Origin: Leeuwenhoekiella palythoae | GTDB taxonomy: Bacteria > Bacteroidota > Bacteroidia > Flavobacteriales > Flavobacteriaceae | Direction: 5' to 3' | Assembly: GCF_900130045.1 (NCBI RefSeq) | Contig: NZ_FQXT01000002.1 | Span: forward strand, 372,001 to 436,000 | Length of the DNA stretch: 64,000 nt | Shown here: positions 17,248-25,816 of the stretch, one piece after another | How the letters are laid out: the number at the start of each line of letters is the position of its first letter | Position numbering within the stretch: the first letter of the stretch is position 1 | Notes under the pieces: model-generated | Told to the model about the DNA's origin: nothing | Databases searched by the model: none | Seen by the model: only the letters and a program-made list of their open reading frames with translations | Program-made: the position numbers and the translations under genes

Positions 17248-18051
17248 CTACAGCTTGCGCACCCAAATATTTCTAAAGCTCACCGGGTTTCCGTGATCTT
17301 GAAGTTTGATAGGGCCTTCACCGTGCGCCGGATTTTTCGGTTTTCCTATGTATTCGGTAGTACCTTGAATTTCGGTATTATCTTGTACTAGCACTCCGTT
17401 GTGCAAAACCGTTACTGTAGCCGCTTTGGTTTTGTTTCCATCTGCGTCAAATTCCGGCTGATGATAGATGATATCATAAGCTTGCCATTGTTCGGTAGGT
17501 TTAGTTGCATTGACTAACGGAATACTTTGCTTGTAAATCGCAGTTGCTTGTCCGTTTGAATAGGTTCGGTTTTCAAAGCTATTCAATACCTGAACTTCGT
17601 ATAAACCTTGCAAGAAAATACCGCTGTTTCCGCGGCCTTGACCTTCACCCTCTACAACTTGCGGCGCTTGCCACTCAACGTGCAATTGCATATCGCCAAA
17701 ACTTTCTTTGGTCTGAATATCTCCTGTGCCGCCCACAACGGTCATAGAACCGTCTTTATTGATCTGCCAAGGCGCATTAACCACAGAATCTTTTGTGCTT
17801 TCCCAAGCATCCAGATTTTCTCCATTAAAAAGAACCACAGCATCAGAGGGTACGTTATTTTCATCAAAAGAAACCACCTCAGGTTCCGGTTCCCAAACTT
17901 CGGTAGCTTCAGGATCTGTGATAGGAGCTTCTTCTTCTACGGCAGTAGTATCTTCAACCGGTGCAGTGGTTTCTTCGCTTTTCTTTTCTGAAGTATCGCA
18001 AGAAAAAAGCAAACCAGCTGCTACAAACGGAACTATAAATTTTTTATTCAT
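17248..18051 (-). CDS. DUF1080 lipoprotein (3-keto-glycoside-cleaving family)
   Basis: 267 residues. Lipoprotein signal with lipobox LFSC (Cys18), an acidic Glu/Thr/Val linker (20-65), then a DUF1080 / 3-keto-disaccharide hydrolase beta-sandwich: VVLFNGENLDAWE, NSGIFLQGLYEVQVLNSF and the closing IKLQDHGNPVSFRNIWVRKL. The family is known to act on glycosides oxidised at C3. The protein should be tethered in the periplasm or at the outer membrane. It is paralogous to the gene just upstream (2-base gap), so the two may split substrate types. Last gene of the minus arm, followed by a strong terminator. Confidence 0.88.
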   Translation of the reverse strand: MNKKFIVPFVAAGLLFSCDTSEKKSEETTAPVEDTTAVEEEAPITDPEATEVWEPEPEVVSFDENNVPSDAVVLFNGENLDAWESTKDSVVNAPWQINKDGSMTVVGGTGDIQTKESFGDMQLHVEWQAPQVVEGEGQGRGNSGIFLQGLYEVQVLNSFENRTYSNGQATAIYKQSIPLVNATKPTEQWQAYDIIYHQPEFDADGNKTKAATVTVLHNGVLVQDNTEIQGTTEYIGKPKNPAHGEGPIKLQDHGNPVSFRNIWVRKL

Positions 18052-18053
18052 AA

Positions 18054-18800
18054 TTAGAGTTTTTTAATTTTTATGTTTTTAAAGGAAACTTGATGTCCGT
18101 GATCCTGTAATGCGATAAGACCGGTGTCTGTTTTAGCGAAAGCTTCCCAGCTGGCAAACTTTGAATTTGACACTAAATCCTCCCATCCTTCTCCTTTTAC
18201 AGGAAAGGTCACGACTTCTTCACCATTCAGTACAATAATGCCTTGATTAGTATTGTAATCAATAGTGATCTCGTAGCTGTTCCATTCTCCCGCAGGATTT
18301 ACAATACCTTCTGGAGCACCTATCATATCATATAAAGCGCCTGATCTATGGCTTGGTCCAGCTTTAGTGTCCGGGTGACGCTCGTCATCTAGAATCTGAA
18401 TTTCAGGTCCGGTAGCGTAGGGCTCGTGGTATTTTGGGTCTTCTTCTACAGCCCACATAATTCCGCTGTTTCCACCTTCAGAGATCATCCAATCCATTTT
18501 TAAAACAAAGCTGGTGTAGGCTTCATTAGTAACAAGATTTTCAGACCCATCTCTGTTTTCCGCAGGAGTAAATACAAGGGCATCATCAACAATTTCCCAT
18601 TGCGTGGGAGCTTCGCCGTTGTAGGCATGCCATTTGTCAAGATTAGTCCCGTCAAAAAGCACTTCCCATTCGCCATCTTCAGGCTGGGTTGTTTCGGTGG
18701 TAGCTACTGCTACTTCTTCAGTTTTTGCCTCTTGAGCTTTTTCTTTACACGAGGTAAAAAACGCCATAGCAAGGGCTACCGACAGTATTAATTGTTTCAT
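18054..18800 (-). CDS. DUF1080 lipoprotein, second copy
   Basis: 248 residues. Lipobox FTSC (Cys18), a Glu/Thr linker, and a DUF1080 domain from about residue 45: WEVLFDGTNLDKWHAYNGE, the central GGNSGIMWAVEED, and the terminal IALQDHGHQVSFKNIKIKKL. The domain matches the downstream paralogue at the ends but differs through the middle, which carries an extra segment (EIQILDDERHPDTKAGP). Expected role: periplasmic cleavage of 3-keto-glycosides. It follows the TIM-barrel gene by 10 bases in the same transcript. Confidence 0.88.
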   Translation of the reverse strand: MKQLILSVALAMAFFTSCKEKAQEAKTEEVAVATTETTQPEDGEWEVLFDGTNLDKWHAYNGEAPTQWEIVDDALVFTPAENRDGSENLVTNEAYTSFVLKMDWMISEGGNSGIMWAVEEDPKYHEPYATGPEIQILDDERHPDTKAGPSHRSGALYDMIGAPEGIVNPAGEWNSYEITIDYNTNQGIIVLNGEEVVTFPVKGEGWEDLVSNSKFASWEAFAKTDTGLIALQDHGHQVSFKNIKIKKL

Positions 18801-18810
18801 TGTTTGTGGT

Positions 18811-19863
18811 TTAAAGTCCTAAAATTCGTTTTAATTTGGCTTCATCGGTCTTTGCTCCTGCAAAATCATCAAATGCCTTTTCTGTAGCTTCAATGATGTG
18901 ACTAGCGATAAAAGGTGCGCCTTCGCGTGCTCCTTGCTCCGGAGATTTTATACAACATTCCCATTCCATCACCGCCCAGACATCGCAGCTATATTCGGTG
19001 AGTTTAGTAAAAATGGTTTTAAAATCTATTTGCCCATCACCAAGGGAACGATAGCGGCCTGCGCGATCTCGCCAATCACCATAGCCTCCAAATGCGCCCT
19101 TTTTTCCGGTAGGATTAAATTCTGAATCCTTAACGTGGAACATTTTTATAAACTCGTGGTAGTTGTCTATATACTCGATGTAGTCTAATTGCTGAAGCAC
19201 AAAATGACTGGGGTCGTAAAGAATATTAACACGTTTGTGATTTCCGGTAGCTTCCAGAAAACGTTCAAAAGTTACCCCGTCATGAATATCTTCTCCCGGA
19301 TGCACTTCATAGCATACATCAACCCCTTGCTCGTCAAAAGTATTTAAAATAGGAGTCCATCTATTTGCTAACTCTTTAAAGCCCATTTCTACCAATCCCG
19401 GCGGGCGTTGTGGCCACGGGTGAAAGGTATGCCAAAGTAAAGAACCGCTAAAGGTACCGTGCACGTCAATCCCTAAATTTCTGCTGGCTTTTGCAGCACT
19501 CATCAACTGATCAACCGCCCAAGCCTGACGCTTTTTAGGATTGTTCTTGTAATCGTCAGGTGCGAAGTTGTCAAACATCTCATCATAAGCAGGATGCACG
19601 GCAACCAGTTGCCCTTGCAGATGCGTAGAAAGTTCGGTTATTTCTAGGCCGTAGCTTTGCACTTTTCCTTTTAATTCATCGCAATAGGTCTTGCTTTCTG
19701 CAGCTTTTTTCAGATCGATCAAGCGACCTTCCCAAGTGGGTATTTGAATGCCCTTGTAGCCTAGATCACTTGCCCATTTACATAACCCATCAAGCGAATT
19801 GAAAGGTTCTTTATCATCCATAAATTGTGCAAGAAAGACAGCGGGGCCTTTAATGGTTTTCAT
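18811..19863 (-). CDS. Sugar phosphate isomerase/epimerase (TIM barrel)
   Basis: 350 residues with no signal peptide, so cytoplasmic. It is an AP-endonuclease-2 / xylose-isomerase-like barrel. Likely metal ligands are the Glu in CYEVHPGED, the Asp/His of NILYDPSHFVLQQ, the His of KMFHVKDSEF, and the Glu in AVMEWECC. Members epimerise, isomerise or dehydrate keto sugars. Placed between the Gfo/Idh dehydrogenase and the DUF1080 genes, it probably handles a 3-keto sugar released by them; the exact reaction cannot be read from sequence. A hairpin separates it from the gene before. Confidence 0.85.
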   Translation of the reverse strand: MKTIKGPAVFLAQFMDDKEPFNSLDGLCKWASDLGYKGIQIPTWEGRLIDLKKAAESKTYCDELKGKVQSYGLEITELSTHLQGQLVAVHPAYDEMFDNFAPDDYKNNPKKRQAWAVDQLMSAAKASRNLGIDVHGTFSGSLLWHTFHPWPQRPPGLVEMGFKELANRWTPILNTFDEQGVDVCYEVHPGEDIHDGVTFERFLEATGNHKRVNILYDPSHFVLQQLDYIEYIDNYHEFIKMFHVKDSEFNPTGKKGAFGGYGDWRDRAGRYRSLGDGQIDFKTIFTKLTEYSCDVWAVMEWECCIKSPEQGAREGAPFIASHIIEATEKAFDDFAGAKTDEAKLKRILGL

Positions 19864-19882
19864 AGTAGTTGATTTATTTTAT

Positions 19883-19916
19883 AAAAAATCAAGCGCCTCC
19901 TAAGAGACGCTTTTTT
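19883..19916 (-). terminator. Hairpin inside the minus-arm operon
   Basis: On the minus strand AAGCG-t-CTC ... GAG-g-CGCTT forms a stem with one mismatch, followed by GATTTTTT. It lies between the Gfo/Idh stop and the TIM-barrel start, so it could lower expression of the three distal genes rather than end the operon. Confidence 0.55.
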
Positions 19917-19920
19917 AAGA

Positions 19921-21072
19921 TTATTCTTTTAGACTTACCCAAGCCGAATTGTTGTCATTTGACGCCACAGCAGCATAGATAAATTGCATTCCTCTTAACC
20001 CGTCATCAATTGTCGGGAAATCGGGTCGCTCGCTAATTGCTGCTCCATCTTTAACCGATAGCACTTCTTTTGCAAAGCTTCGGTAAATGGTTGCAAAACC
20101 TTCTAAGTAGCCTTCAGGGTGCCCCGGAGGAACACGCGTATATTCTGTAGAAGCTTCATATGTGCCATTTCCACCAGGTGTGTAAATCTGTTTTGGTTTA
20201 TCGAGCCAGTATGCGGTAAGTTCGTTAGGATTTTCTTGTCCCCAAGCGATGCTTCCTTTGGTTCCATAAACGCGGATGGCTAAGTTGTTCTCTTCTCCTG
20301 TTGCGATTTGCGAAATGCTCAAGGTTCCTTTAGCATTATCCTCTAGACGCAAAAGAATATTACCATCATCATCTAGCACGCGACCGGCACCAAAACTGGT
20401 AAGATCTGCCGCAAGTTCTACGATTTTCTTTCCGGTGATGTATTCGGTTAAGTTTTCTGCGTGGGTGCCAATGTCGCCAAGCGCACCGCCTATACCAGAT
20501 TTGCTAGGATCTACACGCCAAGAAGCTCCTTTATGCTCGGTTTCTTCAACAGCGGTTGACATCCAACCTTGTAGGTATTGTACAACAACCTTTCTAATAT
20601 CGCCAAGCTCTCCGTTCTGGATCATCAAACGCGCTTGCTTTACCATTGGGTAACCGGTGTAATTATGGGTAAGCGCAAACACTTTTCCACTTTGCTTAAC
20701 TACTTTTTGTAGGTCAAACGCTTCCTCAAGACTAAGTGTTACAGGTTTATCACAAATCACGTGAAAGCCGTGCTCTAAAGCCATTTTTGCCGGTGGAAAA
20801 TGCATATGATTTGGCGTTACGATTGACACAAAATCCATACGCTCGTCTTCAGGAAGTTCGGCTTCCTTTTCGATCATTTCTTCAAAACTTTTATATGCGC
20901 GCTCAGGAGCAACACCTAAAGCTTCGGCAGATTTTAGACTGCGCTCTGCGTTGCTGCTAAAAGCACCACAAACTAAATCTACCATTCCATCTATTCGGCT
21001 GGCACGTCTGTGTACATCGCCTATAAAAGAGCCTTGGCCGCCACCGACCATTCCCATTTTTAATTTTTTCAT
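19921..21072 (-). CDS. Gfo/Idh/MocA family oxidoreductase
   Basis: 383 residues from ATG 21072 (MKKLKMGMVGGGQGS). A longer open frame to 21183 exists but overlaps the upstream gene and adds a cysteine-rich tail without family likeness, so I reject it. It has an N-terminal Rossmann fold with GGGQGSFIG. The family CDKP motif (HVICDKPVTLSLEEA, about residue 105) is present, and GIGGALGDIGTHAENL holds the usual D-x-x-x-H near 205. No Tat or Sec signal, so cytoplasmic. Such enzymes use tightly bound or free NAD(P) to oxidise or reduce sugars, often at C3. Two bases separate it from the MFS gene. Confidence 0.92.
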   Translation of the reverse strand: MKKLKMGMVGGGQGSFIGDVHRRASRIDGMVDLVCGAFSSNAERSLKSAEALGVAPERAYKSFEEMIEKEAELPEDERMDFVSIVTPNHMHFPPAKMALEHGFHVICDKPVTLSLEEAFDLQKVVKQSGKVFALTHNYTGYPMVKQARLMIQNGELGDIRKVVVQYLQGWMSTAVEETEHKGASWRVDPSKSGIGGALGDIGTHAENLTEYITGKKIVELAADLTSFGAGRVLDDDGNILLRLEDNAKGTLSISQIATGEENNLAIRVYGTKGSIAWGQENPNELTAYWLDKPKQIYTPGGNGTYEASTEYTRVPPGHPEGYLEGFATIYRSFAKEVLSVKDGAAISERPDFPTIDDGLRGMQFIYAAVASNDNNSAWVSLKE

Positions 21073-21074
21073 CG

Positions 21075-22304
21075 TTATACTTTTTCGCCTTTGTATTCTA
21101 TTTTTTCGTTTTTGAATGCGATCAGGAAGAACACAAATACCGCAGCAGCAAAGGCCGCAGGATACAACCAAATGGTCTTCCAATCGTGAGTTTCTCCCAC
21201 AAGATAATTATCTGTGATTTGGCCTGCAACCCAAAATCCTATTAACATTCCTACCCCGTAAGTGGCTAATGTTATAAGTCCCTGAGCAGCACTCTTGTTG
21301 CTCGATCCTGCTTTTGAATCGGTGTAAATTTGTCCCGAAACAAAGAAGAAATCATAACAAACGCCGTGAAGGGCGATACCGATTAGAAGCATAAAGGAAA
21401 GTTCGTCTGCGTTTCCGAATGCAAAGAGGACATAACGAATAACCCAAGCCAACATCCCAAAAAGCAATGTTTTTTTGATACCGAAGCGTAACAGGAAAAC
21501 TGGAATTAAAAGCATAAACAATACTTCGGAAATTTGCCCGATAGATTGTTTAAGGGTTGGGTTTTCCATTTGCAATTCGGTTAAAAAAGGATTGGTGTTT
21601 TGATAATAAAACGCTAATGGAATACAGATCAAGATCGAAGAAATAAAGAAGATCAAGAAGTTTTTATTCTTTAGCATCGTAACCGAACTCAACCCTGTTT
21701 TTTCAAGAATTGATTGATTTTCGTCAGATTTAATAGGTGGTGTTTTAGGTAATAAAAAGCTGAAAACTCCTAAAAATGCTGAAGCAATAGCGGTCATTGT
21801 AAAGGTGTTGCTCAATAAACCTTCTTGAATTCCGCTTTGCGAATCCCAACCTAAAAGGCTGATGATGAATCCGGCAACAATCCAACCTATGGTTCCAAAA
21901 ACACGAATCCATCCAAAATCTTTTGATGGGTTGTTCATTTGTCTAAAAGCAACCGAGTTTACTAAGGCCAAGGTTGGCATATAAGCGATCATATACCCCA
22001 AAACATACGGATAGAACACTGCAAAATCTGTAGTCTGACTCATTTGATACATTAAAAATGCACCCACGAGATGCAGCACGCCTAAGATGCGTTCTGCATT
22101 AAAAAATTTATCGGCAATAAGCCCAATGATAAAGGGTGCAATGATTGCTCCCCAAGATTGGGTTGAGAATGCCATTGCGCTTTGTGCGCCGGAGGCCTCT
22201 AAATTGTTTCCTAAAAATGTTCCCAGGGTTACAAACCAGCCTCCCCAAATAAAGAATTCGAGGAACATCATTAGTGATAATTGAAATCGAACAAGTGGTT
22301 TCAT
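21075..22304 (-). CDS. MFS sugar/nucleoside:H+ symporter (NupG-like)
   Basis: 409 residues with twelve hydrophobic helices. The opening KPLVRFQLSLMMFLEFFIWGGWFVTLGTFL and the Gly/Pro-rich loops match the NHS (NupG/XapB) branch of the major facilitator superfamily. In Bacteroidota such carriers commonly sit next to Gfo/Idh and epimerase genes and are then more likely to carry sugars than nucleosides; that is inference. It would bring periplasmic 3-keto or free sugars into the cell. Flanked by the Gfo/Idh gene (2 bases) and the lipoprotein TIM-barrel gene (16 bases). Confidence 0.88.
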   Translation of the reverse strand: MKPLVRFQLSLMMFLEFFIWGGWFVTLGTFLGNNLEASGAQSAMAFSTQSWGAIIAPFIIGLIADKFFNAERILGVLHLVGAFLMYQMSQTTDFAVFYPYVLGYMIAYMPTLALVNSVAFRQMNNPSKDFGWIRVFGTIGWIVAGFIISLLGWDSQSGIQEGLLSNTFTMTAIASAFLGVFSFLLPKTPPIKSDENQSILEKTGLSSVTMLKNKNFLIFFISSILICIPLAFYYQNTNPFLTELQMENPTLKQSIGQISEVLFMLLIPVFLLRFGIKKTLLFGMLAWVIRYVLFAFGNADELSFMLLIGIALHGVCYDFFFVSGQIYTDSKAGSSNKSAAQGLITLATYGVGMLIGFWVAGQITDNYLVGETHDWKTIWLYPAAFAAAVFVFFLIAFKNEKIEYKGEKV

Positions 22305-22320
22305 GTATGGTATTTTGAGA

Positions 22321-23298
22321 TTATTTTAAATTTTGAGCGGTATTGATCAAAAGCTCTTTAGTGAGCATAATGCCTTCTTCTGGTGTGTGGTTTTCGCCTT
22401 CATATTCTACACCTATAAAATCGGTGTATCCGGCATCTTTTACTGTCTGAAGAATTTTAGTAAAATCCATTGAGGTTTCTTCACCAGCTTCATTAAAGTC
22501 GTAGGTCTTGGCGCTTACGGCAAGTGCTTTTGGCATCAACTCTGCGATACCTTTGTATTTGTCATACTCTTTAACACATGGAGCTCCCCACATTTCGCCG
22601 TTTTCGCGTTCTAGGCAAAAGTTACCAAAGTCGGGCAGCGTACCGCAATTGTCCATATCAATCGCATTGATCACTTCCATCAGTAAAGCAGCATCAGACG
22701 AATAGCCTCCGTGATTTTCTACGGTAACTTCTATGTTCTGTGACGCACCGTACTCAGCAAGTTTTTTGAGTCCGTCTATTGCGCTGTTTTTCCAAATTTC
22801 ACGGTCGGGGGAGCCTATGAGGTTAACACGAATGGCGTGACAGCCTAAGTATTTTGCGGCATCCACCCATTTTTTGTGGTCTTCAACAGCTTGATCGCGT
22901 TCAGATTCACTTTCGGCGGCAAGGTTTCCTTCACCATCAACCATGATAAGAACGTTTTCTACTTCAAACTCGGCGCTTTTAGCTTTTAACTTAGGAAGAA
23001 TAGAATCTAGTGCAACTTGATCGTTGTCGTAAGTTTCCATCATTGGGGTATACAGCTGACTTACGTACTCAATCCCTTCAAAACCCATTTCGTGTGCTTT
23101 TTCGGCAAAATCCAAAGGGTTCATTTCGCCATTTCTTATGGCTTCGTTGAGTGACCATTGCGCCAGTGAAATTTTAAAAAATGGCTGTTTTTGGGCTACT
23201 ACAACGCTTTCATTAGAATTTTTTTCAGTTTTTTTTTCGCTTTTACACGAGAAGACAGCTACTGCAAAAAGAGCTGTCAATGCGAGTTTAACGTTCAT
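22321..23298 (-). CDS. Lipoprotein sugar isomerase/epimerase (TIM barrel)
   Basis: 325 residues. Lipoprotein signal with lipobox VFSC (Cys18) and a Lys/Glu/Ser linker, then an AP-endonuclease-2-like barrel starting ISLAQWSLNEAIRNGEMNPL. Likely metal ligands include the Glu of TVENHGGYSSD, the Asp of TLPDFGNFC, and the Glu of FIGVEYEGE. An exported member of this usually cytoplasmic fold implies a keto-sugar reaction in the periplasm. First gene of the minus arm; it diverges from the GMC gene across a 167-base control region. Confidence 0.85.
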   Translation of the reverse strand: MNVKLALTALFAVAVFSCKSEKKTEKNSNESVVVAQKQPFFKISLAQWSLNEAIRNGEMNPLDFAEKAHEMGFEGIEYVSQLYTPMMETYDNDQVALDSILPKLKAKSAEFEVENVLIMVDGEGNLAAESESERDQAVEDHKKWVDAAKYLGCHAIRVNLIGSPDREIWKNSAIDGLKKLAEYGASQNIEVTVENHGGYSSDAALLMEVINAIDMDNCGTLPDFGNFCLERENGEMWGAPCVKEYDKYKGIAELMPKALAVSAKTYDFNEAGEETSMDFTKILQTVKDAGYTDFIGVEYEGENHTPEEGIMLTKELLINTAQNLK

Positions 23299-23416
23299 TG
23301 AATAAGCAATTTAGGTTGTTGTTGGTGGGTTGAAAAACCTGCTTAACCCCCGATAAATATATAAGTTCTCTAAATTATACTTTTTTTGGTTTATCTAAAA
23401 AATAACTTAAAATTTA

Positions 23417-23424
23417 TATATTTG
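23417..23424 (+). promoter_or_regulatory. -7 box for the GMC operon
   Basis: TATATTTG fits TAnnTTTG. It lies 42 bases before the GTG start at 23466, in the divergent region shared with the minus arm. I see no operator repeat that could bind a regulator. Confidence 0.5.
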
Positions 23425-23465
23425 ATAGCATAGGCTAGATTATATTATTAAAAACTAAATAAAAA

Positions 23466-25175
23466 GTGAGTAGTATTAAACCTGAAGAGATGTACGATGC
23501 CATCGTGGTAGGTACAGGAATTAGTGGTGGCTGGGCTGCCAAAGAATTATGCGAAAACGGTCTGAAGACACTTGTTCTTGAACGTGGTCGTATGGTAAAA
23601 CATATTGAAGATTATCCCACCATGAATATGGATCCTTGGGATTTTAAATTCAAAGGACAGCCAACCAAAGAAGAAGAGGCTAAACAGTTTAAGCAAGCCC
23701 GTACAGGGTATACTACAAACAAGGCGCATAGTCACTTCTTTGTAAACGACTTAGAGCACCCTTATAACGAGACCAAGCGTTTTGACTGGATGCGTGGGTA
23801 TCACGTGGGGGGTCGTTCAATTATGTGGGGTCGTCAGAGTTATCGTTTAAGCGATATTGATTTTGAAGCCAATAAAAAAGAAGGTATTGCCGTAGATTGG
23901 CCGGTACGTTACAAAGATATTTCACCTTGGTATGATAAGGTTGAAGAATATATAGGAGTGAGTGGTGAAAACCTTGGATTGCCACAACTTCCTGATGGTA
24001 ATTTTGGACCGCCAATGGAGCTTAACTGTGTTGAAGAGCACCTTAAGAAGAACATGGCGCAAAATTATAAAGATCGTCTTTTAACCATTGGTCGTACAGC
24101 GCACATCACCTATACAGATAAGACTTTTGAAGGGCGTTCTGCGTGTCAATATAGAAACCGTTGTATGCGTGGGTGTCCGTTTGGGGCTTATTTTAGCTCT
24201 AACTCATCTACATTACCTGCTGCAGAACGTACAGGAAATATGACGTTGAGACCTTTTAGTATTGTGAGTGAAGTAATCTATGATGACAACACAAAACTTG
24301 CTACGGGAGTAAAAGTAATTGATGCCGAAACTAAAGAAGAAATGATCTTCAATTCAAAGGTTGTTTTCTTATGTGCATCTGCAATTGCTTCGGCTTCTAT
24401 CTTAATGCAATCTAAGTCAGACCGTTTTCCTAACGGATTAGGAAATGATAGTGGCGAATTAGGTCACAATATTATGGACCATCACTTTAATGTAGGTGCT
24501 TCAGCAAAATTTGACGGTTTTGAAGACCAATATTATAAAGGTCGTCGCGCAAATGGATTGTATATACCTCGTTTTAGAAACGTAGGCGGTGATTCTGACC
24601 AAAAGAACTTTAAGCGTGGTTATGGTTACCAAGGTGGTGCAAGCCGCGGTGATTGGACCGAAGCGATCTCTGAAATGAAATATGGTGAAGATCTTAAGAA
24701 AGCGATCTCTGAACCTGGAGGTTGGACGATTGGAATCAATGCCTTTGGAGAATGTCTTCCGTATCACGAAAATAAAATGACCCTTGACTATGATAAATTA
24801 GACAAATGGGGATTGCCTACTATTACATTTGATGCTGAGTGGAAAGAGAACGAGTGGGAAATGCGTAAAGATATGAAGCAGCAGGCAGCAGAAATGCTTA
24901 CCAATGCCGGCTTTAAAGATGTGCAAACCTATGATAATCCAGGAGCTCCGGGTCTAGGTATTCACGAGATGGGAACTGCTCGTATGGGACGTGATCCTAA
25001 AACATCTGTACTTAACGGAAACAATCAAGTACATACGGTGCCTAACGTTTATGTAACAGATGGATCATTTATGACTTCTGCAAGTTGTGTGAACCCGTCA
25101 CTAACCTATATGGCATTTACGGCGCGCGCAGCAAACCACGCAGCAGAACAATTTAAAAACGGAAAATTCGCTTAA
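23466..25175 (+). CDS. GMC oxidoreductase, catalytic subunit with iron-sulfur cysteines
   Basis: 569 residues from a GTG start, the only start that keeps the flavin loop (VVGTGISGGWAAKELCENGL, about 15-34) with a short lead. FAD-binding GMC fold; the active-site pair is His500 and Asn543 (IHEMGTARMG and CVNPSLT). Cys227, Cys233 and Cys237 have the +6/+4 spacing that holds a [3Fe-4S] cluster in FAD-dependent glucose dehydrogenase, so electrons likely leave to a protein acceptor. There is no signal peptide; export probably rides on the Tat small subunit encoded 2 bases downstream. By family and neighbours it is a sugar or glycoside 3-dehydrogenase. Confidence 0.9.
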   Translation: MSSIKPEEMYDAIVVGTGISGGWAAKELCENGLKTLVLERGRMVKHIEDYPTMNMDPWDFKFKGQPTKEEEAKQFKQARTGYTTNKAHSHFFVNDLEHPYNETKRFDWMRGYHVGGRSIMWGRQSYRLSDIDFEANKKEGIAVDWPVRYKDISPWYDKVEEYIGVSGENLGLPQLPDGNFGPPMELNCVEEHLKKNMAQNYKDRLLTIGRTAHITYTDKTFEGRSACQYRNRCMRGCPFGAYFSSNSSTLPAAERTGNMTLRPFSIVSEVIYDDNTKLATGVKVIDAETKEEMIFNSKVVFLCASAIASASILMQSKSDRFPNGLGNDSGELGHNIMDHHFNVGASAKFDGFEDQYYKGRRANGLYIPRFRNVGGDSDQKNFKRGYGYQGGASRGDWTEAISEMKYGEDLKKAISEPGGWTIGINAFGECLPYHENKMTLDYDKLDKWGLPTITFDAEWKENEWEMRKDMKQQAAEMLTNAGFKDVQTYDNPGAPGLGIHEMGTARMGRDPKTSVLNGNNQVHTVPNVYVTDGSFMTSASCVNPSLTYMAFTARAANHAAEQFKNGKFA

Positions 25176-25177
25176 TT

Positions 25178-25816
25178 ATGAAAAGGAGACAGGTATTAAA
25201 AAATTTAGGTCTGGGTGCTGGTTATGTGATAGCGGCTCCGGCGGTATTTAATATTTTACAGAGCTGTAAAAGCGAACCAAAAAGCGATTGGGAGCCGGTT
25301 TTTATGAATGCGGCTAATGGGTATGCATTAACTCAAGTACTTGATGTGATTCTACCAAAAACCGATACTCCGGGAGCTTCAGAATTGAATATTGCTCAAT
25401 TTATTGATAGTTACATGGATGAGGTTGCTGGAGATAAACAACGTGAAGAGTTTAAAGCAGGTGCTAATGCTTTTGCATTAAGCTTTAAAGAGAACTTTGA
25501 TAAAGAACTCGAAGATGGTGATGCCGAAGATTTTGAGCAGGCAGTTGCTAAGTACCTTGGTGCAGATGAAGAAACGCGTAATGGATATTTAAAGCGTATT
25601 TCTGAAACGCAAGATCCCGAAGCGCCAGAGGCTGATTTTGATGCGCATGCAGGTTCATATGCTTACCTGAATGCAGTAAGAGATTTAGGAATCTGGGCTT
25701 GGAAAAACAGTGAAGCTGTAGGGGAAAACGTACTTTGGTATGATCCAATTCCAGGTGCGTATCTCGGCTGTATCTCTACGGAAGAAGCCGGCGGTGGAAA
25801 AACGATGTCACTCTAA
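25178..25816 (+). CDS. Gluconate 2-dehydrogenase subunit 3-like, Tat lipoprotein
   Basis: 212 residues. Twin-arginine start MKRRQVLKNLGLGAG, then a lipobox ILQSC (Cys30), so it is a Tat substrate that becomes a lipoprotein. The rest is helical and matches the gluconate 2-dehydrogenase small-subunit family (LTQVLDVILPKTDTPGASEL, near residue 48). In related dehydrogenases this subunit escorts the signal-less GMC subunit through Tat and holds it at the membrane. It starts 2 bases after the GMC stop, and its TAA overlaps the next ATG by one base (TAATG). The pair is a defined two-subunit enzyme. Confidence 0.9.
   Translation: MKRRQVLKNLGLGAGYVIAAPAVFNILQSCKSEPKSDWEPVFMNAANGYALTQVLDVILPKTDTPGASELNIAQFIDSYMDEVAGDKQREEFKAGANAFALSFKENFDKELEDGDAEDFEQAVAKYLGADEETRNGYLKRISETQDPEAPEADFDAHAGSYAYLNAVRDLGIWAWKNSEAVGENVLWYDPIPGAYLGCISTEEAGGGKTMSL

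Noticed and set aside
21073-21183. N-terminal extension of the Gfo/Idh gene
   Set aside because: It overlaps the MFS gene and adds a Cys-rich stretch; the family begins at MKKLKMGMVGGG (ATG 21072).
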